Shown here: piece by piece, positions 61,701-64,000 of the stretch
Position numbering within the stretch: the first letter of the stretch is position 1
Layout: every line of letters begins with the position of its first letter
Source of the DNA: Acidovorax sp. KKS102
Lineage (GTDB): Bacteria; Pseudomonadota; Gammaproteobacteria; Burkholderiales; Burkholderiaceae_C
Length of the DNA: 64,000 nt
NCBI RefSeq assembly: GCF_000302535.1
Contig: NC_018708.1
Span: forward strand, 1,860,001 to 1,924,000
Direction: 5' to 3'
Notes under the pieces: model-generated
Databases searched by the model: none
What the model was told of the DNA's origin: nothing
Seen by the model: only the letters and a program-made list of their open reading frames with translations
Translations under genes and position numbers: made by a program

Positions 61701-64000
61701 CGGCATCGACACTGCGATTGGCGCTGCCCTGGGCGATGCATCCCTGTTCGATGTGACCATCGACGGGCGCCTGATCGCCCAACACACCGTTGCCGCACGT
61801 GAACTGGCCGCCAAGTTCAACGAGCTGACCAAGGGCATCCAAGCTGGCGACTCGCGCACCGCCACTGTGGGCGACATGCTGGGCTATGACCTGGTGCTGG
61901 ACGCCCAGGCCCGCGAAACCGGCAAGGGCGGCGCCCAGATCGACGCCTCGGTGTCGCTGGTGGACGCGGACGGTACCACCGTGACCAGCCGTGGATTGAA
62001 TTCATTCGCAGTCAATCAGTCCGTGGTGCCCGCCAATGTTCGCAATCTGGTGACTGATCTGTTCGATGACATTGGCCGCCTGGCCAACAGCAGCACCGAC
62101 TACCTGGAGCGCCAGCTTGCGCGGGCGAAGGCAGATCTGCCGGCACTGCGCGAGCAGCTGAACCAGACGTTCCCCAAGGCGGCCGAGCTGGTTGCCAAGC
62201 GTGAGCGCCTGCGGGAGCTGGTGGGCATGCTGGAGGGCAAGCCGCAGAGCGCCGTTCAAACGACCCCTGAAGAAGCCGAGGCGGGTGACGGATCTCCGGG
62301 GGGCGACGTGGCGGCATTCCGACGCGACGGTGCCGAAAGCTCAGAGCGGGCGACCGAGTTCGACGTGGATTCGTTCCTCAAGGCCATGGGGCGCCCAGCG
62401 GCCTACTCCGAGGCCGCGCAGCGGCAGGCCATAGACTCCGTTTCAGCCACGGTGGATGCCATCCGCACTGCCTGGGGCCCGAACGCGCCAGAGGTGGTGG
62501 TGGCCTTCGACATGCAGGATGAGCGCATCCCAGAGGCCGCCCGCAAGGCCGACCTGCGCCAGCGCAGCGGCGGCGCACGCGGAGCGCCCGAGGGCTTCTA
62601 CTACCGTGGCAAGGCCTATCTGGTGGCCTCTCGCCTGAACACGCCAAATGATGCGGCGCGCGTGCTGTACCACGAGGTGCTGGGACACCACGGTCTGCGC
62701 GGTAAGTTCGGCCGCGATCTGGACCAGGTGCTGAACCAGATCGCCACCATGCGCAAAGCCGAGGTGGCCGCCAAGATGCAGGAGTACGGCCTGCGGGGCG
62801 TGAACAGCCTGAGCGTGCGCGAGGCGGCCGAGGAAGTTCTGGCGGAAATGGCCGAGAAGAACCCCCAGCTGCCGTTTGTGCAGCGGGCGATTTCAGCCAT
62901 CCGCAACTTCCTGCGCACCCATGTGCCGGGCTTCCAGAGCCTGCGCCTGACGGACAGCGACATCATTCAGGCGTACATCATGCCGGCACGCGGATGGGTG
63001 GAGCGCGGTGGCCCCGGTGGTCCTGGTGGTGGTGTCAGTTTCAGCCGAGACGCGGGCCGAATGGAGGCGGACGCGCTCCGGCTGCTGGCCGCCGCAGCTC
63101 GCTCTTCCGGCAACGAGAACACCACGCTTGTCCTGGGGCCGGTGACAGACGATGCCTTGGCCATGCTGCAGCGCGAGGGCGTTCCTGTGGAGTCAGGCTA
63201 TCGGCACACTGCCGACATGTATGCGGTGCGCCACGCCCTAAGTCGTCACGGCGATGCGCAAGTGGAGGCGAAGCAGGGCCAGCTGCCACTGAGTGATGCG
63301 GACATCGCGGCCATTCCAGAGGCCATTGCAGCGCCGGATGCTTGGATTCTTGGGGCCAAGACGCCGCGCGGGCAAGACATCGTGGGCAACCTAAAGCGAT
63401 TGCCTGATGGAACGGTGCTGTATTTGGAGGAAGTGCGCTCGGGGCGCAAGGCGCTGGCGATGACCAGCATGAGAAAGTACCCCGGTACGACGGATTTTGA
63501 AACGATCAGGAATCGAATCGTGCCGTCCTACGCCCAGAGCGATACCGGGGATTTGCGTATTGTCTATCCAGCCGGCGCTGCCGGTCAAGGAGAGGTCCTG
63601 TTCAGCCGCTCCAGCATGGCGGACTTGAAGGACAGTGCGCTGCAGCAGATCCACCAGACCCTGTCCCACCCCGGAAAGGTGTCGTTGTGGGATAAGACAG
63701 TGGGCACCATGCGCAACCTGGCAGAGCGCTCGCCGGTGTTCAAGCCGGTGTACGAGGCTGCGCAGCGCTTCATTGATGACGTTTCCATGCTGGGCAACGA
63801 TGCGGCCGACCGCGCGCCGCGCTTGCTGCCCCGGGTTGAAACGCTGGCCGACCTCAAGAAGAAGCCCATCACCGCCGCCGACAACCAGGCTGTGGCCAAG
63901 CCCCTGTTCGAGGGCACGCTGCTGTGGGCGCGCGATGTGGACGGCAAGCCAGTGACCACCGAGGCGCTGAACGCGAAGTACCGCAACACCACGCCCGACG
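52783..64000 (+). CDS. Giant polyvalent protein (partial, more than 3,739 aa)
   Basis: One open frame with no stop from ATG 52783 to the window edge; the C-terminus is missing. In order: disordered acidic start (FSYEDAAKP...FSYEEATG); Gly/Ala-rich hydrophobic stretches (about 150-330), perhaps membrane-active; FtsK-gamma-like winged helix (about 835-885, NALMERMEREGVVTAAKANG); helical module (about 1050-1140); low-complexity linker (about 1180-1290) that hosts a nested gene; adenine-DNA methylase with SSMGSGNF (1428) and NPPF (1489); SF2 helicase with VGAGKT (2207), DEAH (2377), TGTPISNS (2428) and EQREGRAIRQG (2772); HEVLGHHG peptidase-like motif (3297); toxin-like RNase-type domain (about 3430-3570, PBECR-like). 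Probably enters the cell with DNA. Confidence 0.88.
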   Translation, partial: MSDTFSYEDAAKPAPSTKSESAKPFSYEEATGQTPSRGFKGWAQDVAGTAINSAISVPEAVVGLADIPTGGAVGKFLENEGGSVGFRPKQAKEFVNETIKSDASREAHRKFNEADGIVDKTVAAIQNPSLILEGVGESLGAMGAGGVASRGLMAATKLGQMGAKGAALAGAAGEGITMAGSAAEQIRQETPDGSLTPTQSGLALATGLVGGAIGAFSGRVANKLGIGDAETMLAQGTKGMAKTEADGAARAAANPLVQQLAAKSIPRQVISGAISEGFLEELPQSVAEQIFQNVALGKDWLTDVDSAVVMGVLSGGAMGGAAAGYHGIRQPKGGAGDAPTAQPGAVPADGGAQPGAAPTNPGMERIQQAFAAQLAALQQQEQGDPPVPQTAPPDGAAALAQQQAQAEAQRQAAIDASRAVQSPDDEIYQSTGMQSSQNVTRDENAAPSIADMLDTDAVYRAWSNLRDGSDRSTMRGQMDYVERTYGGKVSPENRASAEKELAQQFKWFRAATPEQRAATMDRLSAPDPVKPSVAMGLNPAAGPLSAGAALAVDTGVSDQVQQAAALAQAAEVAQKQGKKPAQSNQKQERQALTQQGVNQETGEISQGLPMESWSDAQLSNTFRGAQSREVRMQLAQELGRRRALREQQELQAELDAEQRASVPGAERADAAFASLTEDAGPVPADLTIPATTEGNRNGPQAAQAQQGSAQPSQVGAAPAVARGAPDAQGRSGADGAQQAAAAGLIDGAPTANPGMQAAAAPGAQVAPQAEGSAQRVASTGDAWTRMPTAERQALAQRADLKPIVRKNVHRAAWADLNRDVQRKLAEAMEPSAKNDATYTKALELVRSAGVVKRPAIQDALGIGFDEVNALMERMEREGVVTAAKANGERALLSVGTSPTGEAAPVAAPSVSRQDAEQEQAGTSAESAPAAINSEADKDGNTIVGRRSDGVMIRQDKNGVRWYAQGGVRIEETVSMRPTRQGMQVTRGELKPEFMTAAESEAAKSAASPAPAAENAINVSDENQTGTSTKEAPVATNSVAKKAPPAAKKPSADQVRAQADLMNALADLGDILGKNTRMNIMPEQEQKLLPVLTRVLDAAFRLGYHKFKDSAKFALDQIRANLGDDAADALTLDHLQGAYIAMAGGKTGADTKRAVIDVESKAEIEAHEASVAAEEDEADNAQQENPSDERTTVRSESPQALDAVAAQEGGRAESERGAGAGAANSGQTGAAGSAVADGAGFSPARGGGSGVEPVRAPKTRARGRAGAVGAQGAGATGEPVPQADGRVAVPGGEASAPNIPAADFQITDEVGLGKGGEVQKFTDNLAAIRTLKAIEAANRRATPEEQAMLARYVGWGGLANAFPDPGTGQFKDKWRARGEELRDLLTKEEYTAARRSTRNAHYTSQTVVSAMWDMVRRLGYRGGLVLESSMGSGNFLGLAPKDMPNRFVGVEYDSLTARIGQALYPQATVLHSGFQKVPVADNAFMLNIGNPPFGSESLRFQFKPELQGVSIHNQFFRAGMDALRPGGIQAMVVSRFLMDAQDKSSRLALAAQARLVAAIRLPDTAFKENARTEVVTDILIFQKMDAGDQAAMQAAITEYNKLKANKKGADAAAAALVPSWVETVKVPDPLGGEAMNVNAYFAENPANVLGVMERSGSMQHGADITVRLDNPAELGELLRAAVQRLPEGIQNFQQDVLDATAARHKSMSDALRIAVANEEAGHIKASPDGKLQRVIERETPEGDFEFAYQEIDENSPWHESLSQNAEGQWYSMEPVLDEQGKNVKAMNANGEATRKNLYERKVYAKPEDVPEKLRLGKLGMKRLSGLVGLRDLLKRQLVLETADAVPAMMEGNRKSLAAAYEAFVKANGPVGRATNMRLAMTMPDGGLIAALEVDYQPERTAEQAARSGLEAQKEKATPAPILRERVVPKYEPATKAASPSDALAITLAESGRVDMDRIASLLDISPEQAGEALQQGTDPLVFKDPETGLWETADAYLSGMVKRKLNAARAAGMTKNAQALEKVIPADWTAENVAVTMGATWVPPEIYADFVRHLVGGKARVSFSALTNSFSVSVDGAERTSMSNWSSEGAPADYIITRILNSKAVTVTARDADGNTFIDKERTALAGLKAREIEAEFGDWVFKNGERRQRLVDVFNEKFNTRVVRQFNGQHLQLPGKVPDAILKMRRHQMNAIWRGIYERFMLVDHAVGAGKTFTAIARAMERRRMGLSRKPMVAVPNHLVEQWAADVYRLYPGAKVLAAGKKDFEAKRRRRLFGKIATGDWDIVIVPHSSFGFIGIAPETESRYLELEMAQAQAAIEDAWEQAKEDGTDNGRRKPFNVKEAERLAEKIQARMDRLAEGVRDRLLTFEQLGVDDLTVDEAHEFKNLYYSSNLTGVRGMGDKTGSRKANDLYNKVRVLREQPTGSVTFLTGTPISNSAVEMFTMLRYLAADALDEMGLSHFDAFRAQFVEATPAFEPTESGRLKQVTRLGRTWSNMRSLMDLYYQVTDAVSLDDIKRFYAEDNPGREFPVPKVAGGKDRNLVAIKPTPAQEQGLKEVMDGFDGLDGIEDPYERNAERLRLMDRARKLSLDIRAVDPRSTSAEEGGKLQVVSENIKRIYDKWDADKGTQLVFLDRSVPKAKGDDAIIKAYDDLIAKRDAALRDDNQEAFDEAQEALDRYDPQEIAELRMAQTSPWSAYQQIKDNLIAAGIPANEIRFVQEANNDEQKAALFDAVNGGKVRVMIGSTPRMGAGTNVQQRIVALHHVDVTWKPSDIEQREGRAIRQGNLLLEKYGDSFEVEILAYATERTVDAKMWDLNATKLRTINGIRKYDGAFSMEFDDEEAVGMAEMAALASGNPLLLERVKTESEITTLELQERAFRRRMFGIEDAVDSAERAIERNPGRIADERAKKVKANAAMEAADARKAARRVTIEGKEYDNLRDAMTAVNEAIEQQQGGKPTARYSISVDGARLTNKDGIDTAIGAALGDASLFDVTIDGRLIAQHTVAARELAAKFNELTKGIQAGDSRTATVGDMLGYDLVLDAQARETGKGGAQIDASVSLVDADGTTVTSRGLNSFAVNQSVVPANVRNLVTDLFDDIGRLANSSTDYLERQLARAKADLPALREQLNQTFPKAAELVAKRERLRELVGMLEGKPQSAVQTTPEEAEAGDGSPGGDVAAFRRDGAESSERATEFDVDSFLKAMGRPAAYSEAAQRQAIDSVSATVDAIRTAWGPNAPEVVVAFDMQDERIPEAARKADLRQRSGGARGAPEGFYYRGKAYLVASRLNTPNDAARVLYHEVLGHHGLRGKFGRDLDQVLNQIATMRKAEVAAKMQEYGLRGVNSLSVREAAEEVLAEMAEKNPQLPFVQRAISAIRNFLRTHVPGFQSLRLTDSDIIQAYIMPARGWVERGGPGGPGGGVSFSRDAGRMEADALRLLAAAARSSGNENTTLVLGPVTDDALAMLQREGVPVESGYRHTADMYAVRHALSRHGDAQVEAKQGQLPLSDADIAAIPEAIAAPDAWILGAKTPRGQDIVGNLKRLPDGTVLYLEEVRSGRKALAMTSMRKYPGTTDFETIRNRIVPSYAQSDTGDLRIVYPAGAAGQGEVLFSRSSMADLKDSALQQIHQTLSHPGKVSLWDKTVGTMRNLAERSPVFKPVYEAAQRFIDDVSMLGNDAADRAPRLLPRVETLADLKKKPITAADNQAVAKPLFEGTLLWARDVDGKPVTTEALNAKYRNTTPD
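55549..55586. repeat. Palindromic repeat inside the giant gene, copy 1
   Basis: agcgccgaatctgcacc then agcagctatcaattcagaagc keeps the frame and gives a low-complexity linker (SAPAAINSEA). It aligns with the element after ntrC. Confidence 0.45.
55872..55898. repeat. Palindromic repeat inside the giant gene, copy 2
   Basis: agcgccggtagctacg followed by aattcagtagc, again in frame in the same linker region. Confidence 0.4.
56342..56641 (+). CDS. Nested gene in the +1 frame inside the giant gene, 99 aa
   Basis: An ATG with AGGAG ten bases upstream opens a 99-codon frame ending at 56641. The predicted protein is balanced and helical: MSAQLYEAKARKHWTQWLPK, then KVAALKASGELEQALQ and a tail ending ESQYRKQMGA. 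The giant frame over the same bases (residues about 1187-1286) is Gly/Ala/Arg-rich linker of no evident fold. I recall similar small phage proteins near structural genes, with 'KHW..WLPK' starts. An ATG at 56318 is an alternative start with its own GAGG. Confidence 0.72.
   Translation: MSAQLYEAKARKHWTQWLPKKVAALKASGELEQALQTAGKQAQQEVLSLMEQGFRQHEAEEVALSQYVLLKPEPEAELEPWERKELAQLESQYRKQMGA

Noticed and set aside
55891..61842. Minus-strand open frame of about 1,983 codons
   Set aside because: It is the shadow of the giant plus-strand gene in GC-rich DNA: no ribosome-binding site, His/Gln/Leu-rich composition, no domain, and the plus frame carries methylase and helicase motifs.

Overview
The window looks like a betaproteobacterial chromosome, most likely Comamonadaceae (Acidovorax-like): high GC, the gene order small secreted DUF4124-like protein, ntrB, ntrC, PA2169-type protein, xth, and copies of a palindromic repeat I associate with this family. 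About the first 5.5 kb is host DNA. From about 5.5 kb to the right edge (64,000) everything reads as one temperate phage genome whose right end lies outside the window. No integrase, lysis gene or tail tape-measure gene is visible, so they are either to the right or absent.

Layout. (1) 7-5452: host nitrogen-regulation pair, PA2169-like protein, exonuclease III. (2) 5514-5556: repeats beside the phage edge, then an excisionase-like gene. (3) 5570-20612, minus strand: the early-left operon of about 35 small, mostly overlapping genes. It includes a RlmN-like radical-SAM enzyme, a DUF4406 mosaic protein, a DnaJ-domain protein, DUF2303 and KTSC proteins, and a YqaJ-like exonuclease beside an ERF annealing protein (a recombination pair). 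Many intrinsic terminators interrupt it. (4) 20613-21328: a 700-base non-coding leader with three tandem terminators and a large inverted repeat. (5) 21329-24412: a lambda-like immunity region. A leftward and a rightward promoter, each carrying a GCGNNNCGC operator, flank an S24-type repressor gene and five accessory genes placed where lambda has rexAB. (6) 24419-31328, plus strand: Cro-like gene, replication genes with an iteron origin inside the O-like gene, RuvC-like and HNH nucleases, ParB-like, winged-helix and Rha/ANT regulators. (7) 31368 to the end: packaging and virion genes (terminase small and large, portal, scaffold, N4-gp56-type capsid protein, adaptor and fibre-like proteins), one opposite-strand cargo gene (52058-52651), and a giant polyvalent protein open at the window edge (more than 3,739 residues: FtsK-gamma-like helix, adenine methylase, SF2 helicase, peptidase-like motif, toxin-like nuclease domain). 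The architecture resembles Bcep22/BPP-1-type podoviruses, but that is inference.

How it works together. The repressor would hold both early promoters off through the shared operators. After induction the left transcript must pass a ladder of terminators, yet no lambda N-like gene is evident, so an RNA-based (put-like) antitermination element in the leader is an attractive hypothesis. The right transcript makes the Cro-like protein, then the replication proteins. Five intergenic copies of a YATAGGG-type motif precede late gene blocks and may be late control sites. The most interesting items are the exclusion-position gene cluster, the leader RNA, the phage RlmN-like enzyme, and a 99-codon gene nested in the +1 frame inside the giant gene.
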